From contig NZ_JAJSDQ010000002.1 in NCBI RefSeq assembly GCF_021272345.1, positions 186,001-250,000 of the forward strand: a stretch of DNA of 64,000 bases. Direction: 5' to 3'. Numbering within the stretch: position 1 is the first letter of the stretch; every line of letters starts with the position of its first letter. The position numbers were made by a program, and so were the translations under genes. This document shows, piece by piece, positions 1-8,177 of the stretch. This stretch comes from Ornithinimicrobium sediminis. GTDB lineage: Bacteria > Actinomycetota > Actinomycetes > Actinomycetales > Dermatophilaceae. Under the pieces are notes generated by a model, which had not been told where the DNA came from, did not search any database, and was given only the letters and a program-made list of their open reading frames with translations.

Positions 1-604
1 CGAGCACCCTCATGCCGGCGTCCAGCCCGAGCTTGCGTGCCACCAGCTCGAGCTTGGCCTGCTGCGCGTCCTCCAGGGTGAACCCGGTGGAGGGGGGCCG
101 CTCGAAGTAGGCGCAGGAGTAGACCATCGACCGGCCCAGGACGAGGGCGTAGAAGTCGTTGCCGACGTCGTAGTGGTGGGCGACCGCACGGGCGTCGCGG
201 CGCAGGCTGTGCCGCCTCCCGGACAGCCTGGCCTCCTCCGCCGGAGGTCGAGGAGGAGGACCCACGGCCCCCAGCCGCAGGGCGGCCGAGGCGATGGCTG
301 CGGTGGTGTCCCGGCCGATGTGCACGCCCGGCCCGCTGTCGGGGTCCGCGAGGGAGTCCAGGTAGGACAGTGCCGCCATCAGGTCCCCATGGATGGTGAG
401 GTCGCCGGAGACGTAGGCGCGGGCGAACCCCAGCTCGTTGGGCTGCCAGAGCAGCCGGCGCAGGGCCCGCCGACGCTCGAAGCCGGCGTGCAGCGGCGCA
501 TCCGCAGGCCCCAGTGAGCTGCCGTCCCAGCAGTCGATCCGCACGGGGGCGGACGCCGGCAGGGCCGCCCTCACCAGTGGCTCCAGCACCTGCGCTGCAC
601 TCAT
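1..604 (-). CDS. cfa: Cyclopropane-fatty-acyl-phospholipid synthase family methyltransferase, C-terminus beyond window
   Basis: SAM-dependent enzyme of the CFA/mycolic-acid cyclopropane synthase family, which transfers a methylene group from SAM to double bonds of phospholipid acyl chains. The visible 201 residues include the family signature YDVGNDFYALVLG near residues 143-155 and the following SCAYFERP and LGLDAGMRVL segments, the last being the start of the SAM-binding Rossmann fold. The ATG at 604 is preceded by GGGAGG with a 5-nt spacer. The gene runs off the left edge, so the rest of the methyltransferase domain is not visible. Fatty-acid cyclopropanation is the usual role; a related SAM-dependent lipid methyltransferase is possible. 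Confidence 0.88.
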   Translation of the reverse strand, partial: MSAAQVLEPLVRAALPASAPVRIDCWDGSSLGPADAPLHAGFERRRALRRLLWQPNELGFARAYVSGDLTIHGDLMAALSYLDSLADPDSGPGVHIGRDTTAAIASAALRLGAVGPPPRPPAEEARLSGRRHSLRRDARAVAHHYDVGNDFYALVLGRSMVYSCAYFERPPSTGFTLEDAQQAKLELVARKLGLDAGMRVL

Positions 605-713
605 GCCCGCCTCCCGGTCGCATCGGCGTGCGGCCAGGTCCGGCATGCACCTCCCCCGAAGCGCGGACCTGCCGCGACGCCCTCAGTCTAGGAGCGCGCC
701 GGCTCGGCGACCA

Positions 714-748
714 GCGAGGGGCGGGTCCGTCGTGGACCCGCCCCTCGC
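714..748 (-). terminator. Strong hairpin downstream of the subtilisin-like protease gene
   Basis: Perfect 15-bp inverted repeat (gcgaggggcgggtcc at 714-728, its complement at 734-748) with a 5-nt loop, 15 bp after the protease stop in transcription direction. No T-tract follows, as is common for actinobacterial terminators. Confidence 0.75.
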
Positions 749-762
749 CGGTGGTCAGCCGC

Positions 763-3700
763 TCACGGCGTGGTGACGCTCACGACCGTCGGGGAGGGCA
801 GGTCGGATGCGCCGCCGTAGGCGACCGACCCGAGGTAGCGGGTGGCGGCCTCCAGCCCGGTGAACTGAAGCGTGATGCTGCCGGTCGTGCCTGCCGTGGC
901 CGTGGCCGGAGCGTCGACCGTCATGGTGCCGTCCGACGACGCCGGGACACCCCACTCGTGCAGCACGAAGGGCGAGCTGCCGCCCGGGACGCCCCAGCCG
1001 TGGACGTAGACCGTCAGCGCGATGGGAGCACCGGTCGGTGCGCCGAGCGCGAAGCTGACCTCCTCGGCCGACGTGGCCGTCGTGCTCGCTCCCACCAGGG
1101 TCGATTCCCGGTAGACGTAGAGGTCCAGGTCGGCTCCGGGTGCGACGTCCTCGTCGAAGAGGGCGAAGCGGGCGTAGGTCGACCCTGCCGGGACGGCCAC
1201 CTGGATCGCGACCGTGCCGGTCGGGTCGGCCGGGTCGAACGTCTGGTCCGGGTCCTGGGTCACGCTCCCGGCGGTGGTCGCCGCCTCCACAAGGCCCCGG
1301 GCCGTGGCCGAGAAGCCACCGGTGTAGCCGAAGCCGACGTCGTAGGTGATGGGGTCTCCGGTGCCACTCACGGCGGCGGGCACGCCGAGGGCGACGGGCC
1401 GGACGACCAGGGGGATGCGGACGTCCCGTGCCCCGTCGGTCCAGGTCAGCTCTCCACCCGTGTAGCTGTTCAGTGCCGCTGCTCCGGTGGTGGCGAAGGT
1501 TACCGTGAACGACTGTGTCTCGCCCGGGTCCAGCGTCAGGCCGGCGGGCTCGACGGTGGCAGAAACCCCTGACAGGCCTGTGACGGAGCTCGCGTAGGTG
1601 GCGGGCTCGTCGCCGACGTGGGTGACGCTGCGCGTCACCGTCTGGCTGCCGGCGAGGGCGCCGATGGCGATCGAGGGGCTGTTGTAGTCGCTCGGGTCGA
1701 GCACGTCGATGCCGGAGTCGGTGCAGAACGAGGCAGGCAGCTGGGTGCCGCAGAGGAAGCCCAGCCAGTCGTCGAAGTCGGCGTCGTAGACCAGGCCCGG
1801 CTCGACGGCCTTGTTGGGGTCCACGTGCCCAGCGCCCTGGCGGAAGATCCGGTCGGCCTCGGAGGCGCTGTCGAGCACGTCGTAGCCGGTGGTCATGAGT
1901 GCCGACTTCACCGCCATCGGCGACCACTCGGGGTGGGCGTGGATGAGCAGGGCCGCGAGACCGGCCACGTGCGGGCTCGACATGGACGTGCCGCTGTAGA
2001 GGTCGAAGAGCCGGCCGTTGTTGCCGGGGGGTGCGACCCCGGCCAGGATGTCCTGCCCGGGAGCGATCAGGTCGGGCTTGAGCAGGTCGCCGCTGGCCTG
2101 CAGCGGGCCGCGTGAGGAGAACGTCGCCGTGAACGGTGCCGGCTCGTCCTCGACGGCGGTCGCGTCGTTGATGGTCGCCGTGGCCCCGGCCTCCGCGGCA
2201 TACGCCTTGACCGCGAGGCCGTCGTCCGCGGCCACGTGGACCGCCGGGACGGAGTGGAAGAGGGCGAGGGTGTTGCCGGCTCCCGCCGGGTCGTTGTAGA
2301 GCACCATGCCGGCCCCTCCCGCTTCCGCCACAGCCCGGCTCTTGTCGACCAGCGCAATGGCGCCGCGCTTGCACAGCACGACCGCGTCGGCCACGAGAGC
2401 CGGGTCCAGAGCGCCGGGGTTGCAGAGCTCGGCGTCGGTGGCCGTAGCCGGTGACAGTGCCGCGTCCGCGGCGTCGACGAGGTCGCCGGTCACCGCGGTC
2501 GCGAAGGAGGCACCCTCGTAGGTCTCGCCGTTGCCGAGGGTGACCGACCCGACGCCGGTGCGGTTGTGGGTGCCGGCGGCCACCGTGGTGAGCCAGGGTC
2601 CGGGGTGGGCCACGGTCGAGGCGTCGGGGCCGCTGTTGCCGGCCGAGGTGGCGACGAAGACACCCGCGTCGGCGGCGAAGAGGAACGCGATCTCGACGGG
2701 GTCGCGGAAGTTGGTGCGGCTTCCGCTCACCGAGAAGTTGATGACGTCGACGCCGTCGGCGACGGCCTGGTCGATCGCGGCGACACTGTCCACCGAGAAG
2801 CAGGAGCCGCCGCTGCCGGTCTCCCAGCAGGTCTTGTAGACGGCGAGGCGGGCGCGCGGCGCGATGCCGCTCACCGAGCCGAACACCGAGGCGGGACCGG
2901 TGGCCTGGACCCCGTTGTTGCCGGCGGCCGTGGTGGCCACGTGGGTGCCGTGGCCGCCCAGGTCTCGGGGAGAGTTGAACTCGTCCGGCAGCTGGGCGTC
3001 GATGCCGGCGTTGCCGCCCCATCCCGCGTTGTAGTAGCGGGCGCCGATGACCTTCTGGTTGCAGTCGGCGGCGGTGAACTCCTCACCGGGCACACACCGG
3101 CCGTTCCACCCCGGGATCTGCTGGTAGACCCGCTTGCCGGCCGAGTCCCGGTCGGACAGGCTCGGGTGCTCGGGCCAGATGCCACCGTCGATGATCCCGA
3201 TGATGACGTCCTCCCCTGGCCCGTCACCCCGCTTGGCCGAGGCGCTTCCCCCGCCCAGCTGGTCCCACAGCCCGCCCTCGTCGGTCAGACCGAGGAAGTC
3301 GGGGGTCGTGGAGGTGTCGAGCGTGAGGAGCTCGTTCTCGCTGACCGCGAGCACGCCCGGGACGGACGCCATCTCGGCAGCGGCCGTGGCGGAGAGCTCG
3401 GCCGCGAAGCCGTTGAAGGTGTAGGCGTAGCTGTAGAGCTTCGTGCCGCCGCCGGCCCGCTGCAAGGCAGTGTCCTGCCGGGCCGCGAGGTGGTCGACGT
3501 AGGCGCGCACCTCGGGACGGTGGGGGTCGACCTTCTTGCCCTTGGCCGGCCTGGTGGCCTTGATCCCCTTGACGCCGCCCTCGTAGGCGACCACCGGTGG
3601 CTCGGCGAGCTGCACGATGTAGGTGCCCGCCTCGGCCGGCTTGTCCGGCAGCGCGACGGCGGCCAGCGTGGTCTCGTCCTCCTGCAGCTGCGGCTCCGCG

Positions 3701-3786
3701 GTCGCTGCCGGCACCATGCCTGCCATGAGGAGGACACCGGCCACAGCCATGGCGAGCCGTGCGCGTCGACGTGGGGCACTGCTCAT
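763..3786 (-). CDS. Secreted subtilisin-like S8 serine protease with I9 propeptide and PA domain
   Basis: Predicted extracellular serine endopeptidase of 1007 residues. A Sec signal peptide (RRR then a hydrophobic stretch ending ATAE, about residues 1-31) is followed by an inhibitor I9-type propeptide, then an S8 domain with catalytic Asp near 200 (IIDGG), His near 279 (GGHGTHVA) and Ser near 601 (GTSMSSPHVAG). A PA domain is inserted between His and Ser (the CNPGAL to VPAVHV region), and a fibronectin-like plus beta-rich C-terminal part follows, as in large actinobacterial and plant subtilases. The ATG at 3786 has a good AGGAG site; a TACCTT -10 candidate at 3841-3846 gives a short leader. 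Long antisense frames over the gene are composition shadows. Function in nutrient protein digestion is inference. Confidence 0.93.
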   Translation of the reverse strand: MSSAPRRRARLAMAVAGVLLMAGMVPAATAEPQLQEDETTLAAVALPDKPAEAGTYIVQLAEPPVVAYEGGVKGIKATRPAKGKKVDPHRPEVRAYVDHLAARQDTALQRAGGGTKLYSYAYTFNGFAAELSATAAAEMASVPGVLAVSENELLTLDTSTTPDFLGLTDEGGLWDQLGGGSASAKRGDGPGEDVIIGIIDGGIWPEHPSLSDRDSAGKRVYQQIPGWNGRCVPGEEFTAADCNQKVIGARYYNAGWGGNAGIDAQLPDEFNSPRDLGGHGTHVATTAAGNNGVQATGPASVFGSVSGIAPRARLAVYKTCWETGSGGSCFSVDSVAAIDQAVADGVDVINFSVSGSRTNFRDPVEIAFLFAADAGVFVATSAGNSGPDASTVAHPGPWLTTVAAGTHNRTGVGSVTLGNGETYEGASFATAVTGDLVDAADAALSPATATDAELCNPGALDPALVADAVVLCKRGAIALVDKSRAVAEAGGAGMVLYNDPAGAGNTLALFHSVPAVHVAADDGLAVKAYAAEAGATATINDATAVEDEPAPFTATFSSRGPLQASGDLLKPDLIAPGQDILAGVAPPGNNGRLFDLYSGTSMSSPHVAGLAALLIHAHPEWSPMAVKSALMTTGYDVLDSASEADRIFRQGAGHVDPNKAVEPGLVYDADFDDWLGFLCGTQLPASFCTDSGIDVLDPSDYNSPSIAIGALAGSQTVTRSVTHVGDEPATYASSVTGLSGVSATVEPAGLTLDPGETQSFTVTFATTGAAALNSYTGGELTWTDGARDVRIPLVVRPVALGVPAAVSGTGDPITYDVGFGYTGGFSATARGLVEAATTAGSVTQDPDQTFDPADPTGTVAIQVAVPAGSTYARFALFDEDVAPGADLDLYVYRESTLVGASTTATSAEEVSFALGAPTGAPIALTVYVHGWGVPGGSSPFVLHEWGVPASSDGTMTVDAPATATAGTTGSITLQFTGLEAATRYLGSVAYGGASDLPSPTVVSVTTP

Positions 3787-3884
3787 GCCGGTCTCCTGGG
3801 GTGAGTCGGCCGCGGCACTGTGACGCGGACCACTTTGCGCAAGGTAGCACCCGCGTGACCTCGGCGGATAGGCCTGCGGACGTC

Positions 3885-3897
3885 TAGCATCGACGTC
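3885..3897 (+). promoter_or_regulatory. Leaderless promoter -10 of the GNAT gene
   Basis: TAGCAT at 3885-3890, then 7 nt, then the GTG start at 3898; no ribosome binding site fits. Confidence 0.6.
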
Positions 3898-4473
3898 GTG
3901 CTCATCACCTTCACTCCTGTCGACGACCGTGGGGACGACCGGGACGCGCTGGTCTCCTTCCTCACCGCTCACACCTGGCCCTTCCACGTGGTGACCAGGC
4001 CGACACCCGACGTCGTGGCCGCGGCCCTCGAGCGTGGGCGCTTCGACGACGAGGACCACGCGGCCTTCTGGGTCGACAGCGACGAGGAGGGCCGACTGGG
4101 CCTGGTCGTCCTGGAGGACCTGACCGACGAGACCCCTCTGTTCGACCTGAGGCTCGCCGAGGAGCACCGGGGCCGCGGCCTGGGTGCAGTCGTGCTGCGG
4201 GCCCTGACCGACCACGTGTTCACCACCTTGGACGTGCACCGCCTCGAGGGGCAGACCCGCGAGGACAACCGGGCGATGCGACGCACCTTCGTGCGAGCCG
4301 GCTACGTCAAGGAGGCGCACTACCGCGAGGGCTGGCCCGTCGAGGGCGGCACACCGGTCGCCTCGGTCGCGTATGCCGTGCTGCGGCGCGACTGGCAGCA
4401 CGGGACGACGACCCCGGTGCCCTGGGACGAGGACCTCGACGCCCCGGACTCGTCGGAGGCATCGGGGCGCTGA
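3898..4473 (+). CDS. GNAT family N-acetyltransferase
   Basis: A 191-residue acetyl-CoA-dependent acyltransferase of the GNAT fold. The acetyl-CoA pyrophosphate loop RGRGLGA lies near residues 90-96, followed by the helix and the motif-B segment DNRAMRRTFVRAGY, which resembles RimJ/RimL-like and aminoglycoside acetyltransferase-like members. The substrate cannot be read from sequence. The GTG start is chosen because a TAGCAT hexamer lies exactly 7 nt upstream (leaderless). The C-terminal tail is acidic. Divergent from the protease gene and 58 bp before the DUF2252 gene. Confidence 0.85.
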   Translation: MLITFTPVDDRGDDRDALVSFLTAHTWPFHVVTRPTPDVVAAALERGRFDDEDHAAFWVDSDEEGRLGLVVLEDLTDETPLFDLRLAEEHRGRGLGAVVLRALTDHVFTTLDVHRLEGQTREDNRAMRRTFVRAGYVKEAHYREGWPVEGGTPVASVAYAVLRRDWQHGTTTPVPWDEDLDAPDSSEASGR

Positions 4474-4531
4474 CCCTGCCAGGATGGGCGGCGGACCGGC
4501 GTCAGCCGGCCGCGACACCGAGGAGTGGCTC

Positions 4532-5977
4532 ATGCCGACATCGTCCGGGCACCGGGTGCTCGCGACCGCGGACAGCGCCGCCTACGCCTCCGTGCGCAAG
4601 CGCCCCACCTCACGCGGTGAGCGCTATGCGATGGGCAAGGCCATGCGCAAGGACGTCCCCCGCAGCTCGCTGGGGCAGTGGCGCGCCTGGCCGGGACGGC
4701 CCGACCCCATCACCCTCCTGGAGGAGTCGCACGAGGGCCGGGTCGAGTCCCTGGTGCCGGTGCGGGTGGCGCGCATGGTGACCTCTCCCTACGGCTTCCT
4801 GCGCGGCTCGGCGGTCGTCATGGCCGACGACGTGGCCCGGCTTCCGGCGACCGGCATCATGCCCGTGATCTGCGGTGACGCGCACCTCGGCAACTTCGGC
4901 TTCTACGCCTCCCCGGAAGGCGAGCTGGTCATCGACCTCAACGACTTCGACGAGGCCCACCCCGGGTGCTGGGAGTGGGACCTGCGCCGGCTGGTCACCA
5001 GCATCTGGGTCGCGGGACGGGAGAACGGCGCGAGCGAGGAGCAGTGCGAGGACGCGGTGCGGGCGTGCGTGGCGGCATACCGCGACGAGCTCGTCTTCCT
5101 CGCCGAGCAGCCGCTCATGATGAGGTCCTACAACAGGCTCGACGTGCACCGGCTCCACGAGACCACCACCGAGAAGACCCTGCGCGAGGAGATCAAGCGC
5201 TCGGCCCGGCGGGCCCGCAAGCGCACCAGCGACCGGGCCCTGCCCAAGCTCACCGAGGAGCAGGACGGCCGGCGGCGCATCATCGAGGACCCTCCGACGG
5301 TCACGTGGGTCGACCCTGAGGAAGGGGAGGCCCTCGCCGCCGCACTGGACGAGTACCTGCTGACGCTGGCCCCGCACTGGCGACGCGTCGTGGGGGGCTA
5401 CACCCTGGTCGACATCGCCCACAAGGTGGTCGGCGTCGGCAGCGTGGGGCTGCGTGCGTATGTCGCGCTGCTGGAGGGCAGCACGTCCGACGACGTGCTC
5501 TTCCTGCAGCTCAAGCAGGCCCGCCGGTCGGTCATCGCCCGCTACGTGCACGGTGACTCCGCCTGGCACGACCACCAGGGCCAGCGGGTGGTGGAGTACC
5601 AGCAGGCGCTGCAGACCGCGAGCGACCCGCTCCTGGGCTGGGCCACGGTGCAGGGGCGCACCTACTACGTGCGTCAGTTCCGCAACAGCAAGGGCACCAT
5701 CCCGCTGGACGCCATCGACGCCCCCGCGCTGCGGGACTACGCGGGCATCGTCGGCCACCTGCTCGCCAAGGGACACGCCCGCACCAGCGGCGCCTCGATG
5801 ATCGCGGGCTACATGGGGCACTCCGACAAGGTGGACACCGCGCTGAGCGCCTTCGCCCGCCGCTACGCCGACCAGACGGAGGCCGACCACACCGCCCTGG
5901 TCGAGGCCGTCCGGCACGGACGACTCCCCGTCAGCGACGGTGCGCTCGAGACTGTGGGGTCCGCCTTCCGGCCCTGA
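4532..5977 (+). CDS. DUF2252 family protein
   Basis: A 481-residue DUF2252 protein; the family has a kinase-like overall plan but no settled biochemical role. The family core is recognisable in GDAHLGNFGFY near residues 115-125 and DLNDFDEAHPG near 135-145, positions that resemble the catalytic and metal-binding Asp of protein-kinase-like folds (inference). A long basic N-terminal segment (RKRPTSRGERYAMGKAMRK) is typical. The ATG at 4532 is preceded by AGGAG with a 6-nt spacer, which decides this start over upstream in-frame codons. A hairpin directly at the stop codon suggests monocistronic expression. Confidence 0.88.
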   Translation: MPTSSGHRVLATADSAAYASVRKRPTSRGERYAMGKAMRKDVPRSSLGQWRAWPGRPDPITLLEESHEGRVESLVPVRVARMVTSPYGFLRGSAVVMADDVARLPATGIMPVICGDAHLGNFGFYASPEGELVIDLNDFDEAHPGCWEWDLRRLVTSIWVAGRENGASEEQCEDAVRACVAAYRDELVFLAEQPLMMRSYNRLDVHRLHETTTEKTLREEIKRSARRARKRTSDRALPKLTEEQDGRRRIIEDPPTVTWVDPEEGEALAAALDEYLLTLAPHWRRVVGGYTLVDIAHKVVGVGSVGLRAYVALLEGSTSDDVLFLQLKQARRSVIARYVHGDSAWHDHQGQRVVEYQQALQTASDPLLGWATVQGRTYYVRQFRNSKGTIPLDAIDAPALRDYAGIVGHLLAKGHARTSGASMIAGYMGHSDKVDTALSAFARRYADQTEADHTALVEAVRHGRLPVSDGALETVGSAFRP

Positions 5978-6002
5978 CCGCCGGTGCACGCACCGGGCGG
6001 TC
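5976..6002 (+). terminator. Hairpin overlapping the DUF2252 stop codon
   Basis: gaccgcc-ggtgc pairs with gcacc-g-ggcggtc (5976-5987 against 5990-6002) with a 2-nt loop and one bulged G; the stem begins inside the TGA stop. Confidence 0.6.
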
Positions 6003-6021
6003 GCGGGTGAGGTCCGGGGCC

Positions 6022-6033
6022 TACGCTGGTCGC
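6022..6033 (+). promoter_or_regulatory. Leaderless promoter -10 of the PPOX gene
   Basis: TACGCT at 6022-6027, 6 nt, then ATG at 6034. Confidence 0.62.
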
Positions 6034-6498
6034 ATGCCGCCCCGCTACGCGTCCGCAGACCAGGTCTCCCACGAGGAGCTGCTCGAGTTCGTCCGGCAGC
6101 GTCACCACGTGACGCTGGTGACGCGTCGCGCCGACGGACGCCTTCAGATCTCGCCCGTGGCCGCCGGGGTGGACCGCGAGGGCTGCATCGTCGTCTCGAC
6201 CTACCCGCGACGGGCCAAGGCCGGCAACATCCGCCGCAACCCGGCGGTGTCGCTGCTGGTGCACTCCGACGACTGGGACGGGCCCTACGTGCAGGTGGAC
6301 GGGACCGCCGAGGTCGTCGACCTGCCCGACGCGGTCGAACCGCTGGTGGACTACTACCGCGTCATCGCGGGGGAGCACCCCGACTGGGACGAGTACCGCG
6401 AGGCGATGCGCCGTCAGGGCAAGTCGCTCATCCGGGTGCGCATCGACGACTGGGGACCGGTCGCGACGGGAGGCTTCCCGCCACCGCGGGAGGAGTGA
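6034..6498 (+). CDS. PPOX-class F420/FMN-dependent enzyme
   Basis: A 154-residue split-barrel flavoprotein of the pyridoxamine 5-phosphate oxidase-like superfamily, similar to actinobacterial TIGR03618-type F420-dependent enzymes. Visible family segments are VTLVTRRADGRLQISPV near the N-terminus, then KAGNIRRNPAVSLLV and the closing GKSLIRVRIDDWGP. Whether it uses F420, FMN or heme cannot be told from sequence. The ATG at 6034 is chosen over an upstream in-frame GTG because of the TACGCT leaderless module. Its last 85 bp overlap the 3-prime end of the convergent GMC oxidoreductase gene. Confidence 0.87.
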   Translation: MPPRYASADQVSHEELLEFVRQRHHVTLVTRRADGRLQISPVAAGVDREGCIVVSTYPRRAKAGNIRRNPAVSLLVHSDDWDGPYVQVDGTAEVVDLPDAVEPLVDYYRVIAGEHPDWDEYREAMRRQGKSLIRVRIDDWGPVATGGFPPPREE

Positions 6499-8177
6499 CG
6501 CCAGATCGGTGCCGACAGGGGCACTACGTGCCGCACGGGGGCCACGGGCGGCACGACCTGGTAGGCGGTGCCCTGCGCCGGCCGCGGGTCCGCCTCGCCG
6601 TGGCGGGGCCACATCGACATGGCGCGCTCGGCCTGGGCCGTGATCGTCAGCGAGGGGTTCACCCCGAGGTTGGCCGACACCGCCGAGCCGTCCACCACGT
6701 ACAGTGTGGGATAGCCGTGGACCCGGTGGTAGGGGTCGACGACGCCTGACTCCCGGGTCGCCCCGATGACGCAGCCGCCGAGGAAGTGTGCGGTCAGGGG
6801 CACGTCGAAGAGCTCCCCCCAGGACCCTCCCGGGAAGCCGCCGATGAGCCGTGCCACCCGCCGGACAGCGTCGTTGCCCTCCGGGACCCAGCCGGGGTTG
6901 GGCTCGCCCCGTCCTTGCCGGCTGGTCAGCCGCCGGCGCCCCGTCCACCCTCGGCGGGTGAACGTCGTGATCGAGTTGTCGAGGCTCTGCATGACGAGCG
7001 CGATGACCGTGCGCTCGCTCCAGCGGTGCGCGATGAGCATCCGCGCGAGATGGTGCGGACGGCGGGCGGCCTCGCCGAGGAGCTGCAGCCAGCGGGGCCG
7101 GCCGGTGCCCCCGTCGGTCAGCAGGGTCTGCAGGAGGGCCATCGCGTTGGACCCCTTGCCGTAGCGCACCGGCTCGATGTGCGTGCTGGCGCTGGGGTGG
7201 AACGACGAGGTGATCGCCACCCCCCGGGTCAGGTCGCGTGCAGGGTCGACCCGCATGGTGCTCGCCCCCACGATGGACTCCGAGTTGGTGCGGGTCAGCT
7301 CGCCCAGCCGGGGTGAGAGCCCGGGCAGCCGGCCGGAGTCACGGAGCCGGTGGAGCAGCCGCTGGGTGCCGTAGGTGCCGGCGGCCAGGACGACGTGACG
7401 GGCGGTCCACGTGCTCGCCCGTCCCGGCCGGCCGGGGCCGGTGCGGCGTGCCCGGACCGTCCAGCGACCGTCGCTGCGCTGCTCGACGTCGGTGACCGTG
7501 GTCATCGGCACCACCTGCGCGCCGGCACGCTCGGCCAGCCCCAGGTAGTTCTTGAGCAGGGTGTTCTTGGCGCCGTGCCGGCATCCGGTCATGCACTCGC
7601 CGCACTGCAGGCACCCGGTGCGGGGCGGGCCGACCCCGCCGAAGTACGGGTCGGGCACCGTCGTGCCGGGCTCGCCGAAGAAGACTCCCACGGGTGCCCG
7701 GGTGAAGGTGTGCCCGACTCCCATCTCCTCGGCGACCTCCTGCATCACCTCGTCGGCGGGCGTCAGGTGGGGGTTGGTGACCACGCCGAGCATCCGGCGG
7801 GCCGTGTCGTAGTGCGGGGCGAGCTCGGAGCGCCAGTCGGCCAGGTGCGCCCACTGCGGGTCCTGGTAGAAGGCGTCGCCGGGCTGGTAGAGCGTGTTGG
7901 CGTAGTTGAGCGAGCCGCCGCCGACGCCGGCGCCGGCCAGGATGAGGCAGTTGCGCAGCAGGTGCACGCGCTGGATGCCGTAGCACCCGAGAGCGGGCGC
8001 CCACAGGAAGGAGCGCAGGCGCCAGCTGGTGCGCGCGAAGTCGGCGTCCTGGTAGCGGCGGCCCGCCTCGAGCACGACGACCCGGTAGCCCTTCTCGACC
8101 AGGCGGAGGGCGGTGACGCTCCCGCCGAAGCCGGAGCCCACCACGACGACGTCCACGTCCACCTCAGGTCCGCTCAC
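6414..8177 (-). CDS. GMC family oxidoreductase, cholesterol-oxidase-like
   Basis: FAD-dependent alcohol/sterol oxidoreductase of the GMC family, 587 residues. The N-terminal Rossmann motif VVVGSGFGGS is followed by GAGVGGGSLNYANTLYQP, a cysteine-rich segment CLQCGECMTGC and the C-terminal GMC motif NLGVNPSLTITAQAERA. The Cys segment and overall order match ChoD-type proteins such as M. tuberculosis Rv3409c (from memory); sterol activity is not established by this. The GTG at 8177 follows GGAGG with a 6-nt spacer and overlaps the stop of the antiporter gene by 14 nt, so the two are probably translationally coupled. About 50 residues after the GMC core are unusual and read through the neighbouring gene on the other strand. 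Confidence 0.87.
   Translation of the reverse strand: MSGPEVDVDVVVVGSGFGGSVTALRLVEKGYRVVVLEAGRRYQDADFARTSWRLRSFLWAPALGCYGIQRVHLLRNCLILAGAGVGGGSLNYANTLYQPGDAFYQDPQWAHLADWRSELAPHYDTARRMLGVVTNPHLTPADEVMQEVAEEMGVGHTFTRAPVGVFFGEPGTTVPDPYFGGVGPPRTGCLQCGECMTGCRHGAKNTLLKNYLGLAERAGAQVVPMTTVTDVEQRSDGRWTVRARRTGPGRPGRASTWTARHVVLAAGTYGTQRLLHRLRDSGRLPGLSPRLGELTRTNSESIVGASTMRVDPARDLTRGVAITSSFHPSASTHIEPVRYGKGSNAMALLQTLLTDGGTGRPRWLQLLGEAARRPHHLARMLIAHRWSERTVIALVMQSLDNSITTFTRRGWTGRRRLTSRQGRGEPNPGWVPEGNDAVRRVARLIGGFPGGSWGELFDVPLTAHFLGGCVIGATRESGVVDPYHRVHGYPTLYVVDGSAVSANLGVNPSLTITAQAERAMSMWPRHGEADPRPAQGTAYQVVPPVAPVRHVVPLSAPIWRHSSRGGGKPPVATGPQSSMRTRMSDLP

Noticed and set aside
755-3022. 755-codon second frame on the same strand as the protease gene
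   Set aside because: It lies out of frame inside the S8 protease gene and is Arg/Gly-rich, typical of a shifted frame.
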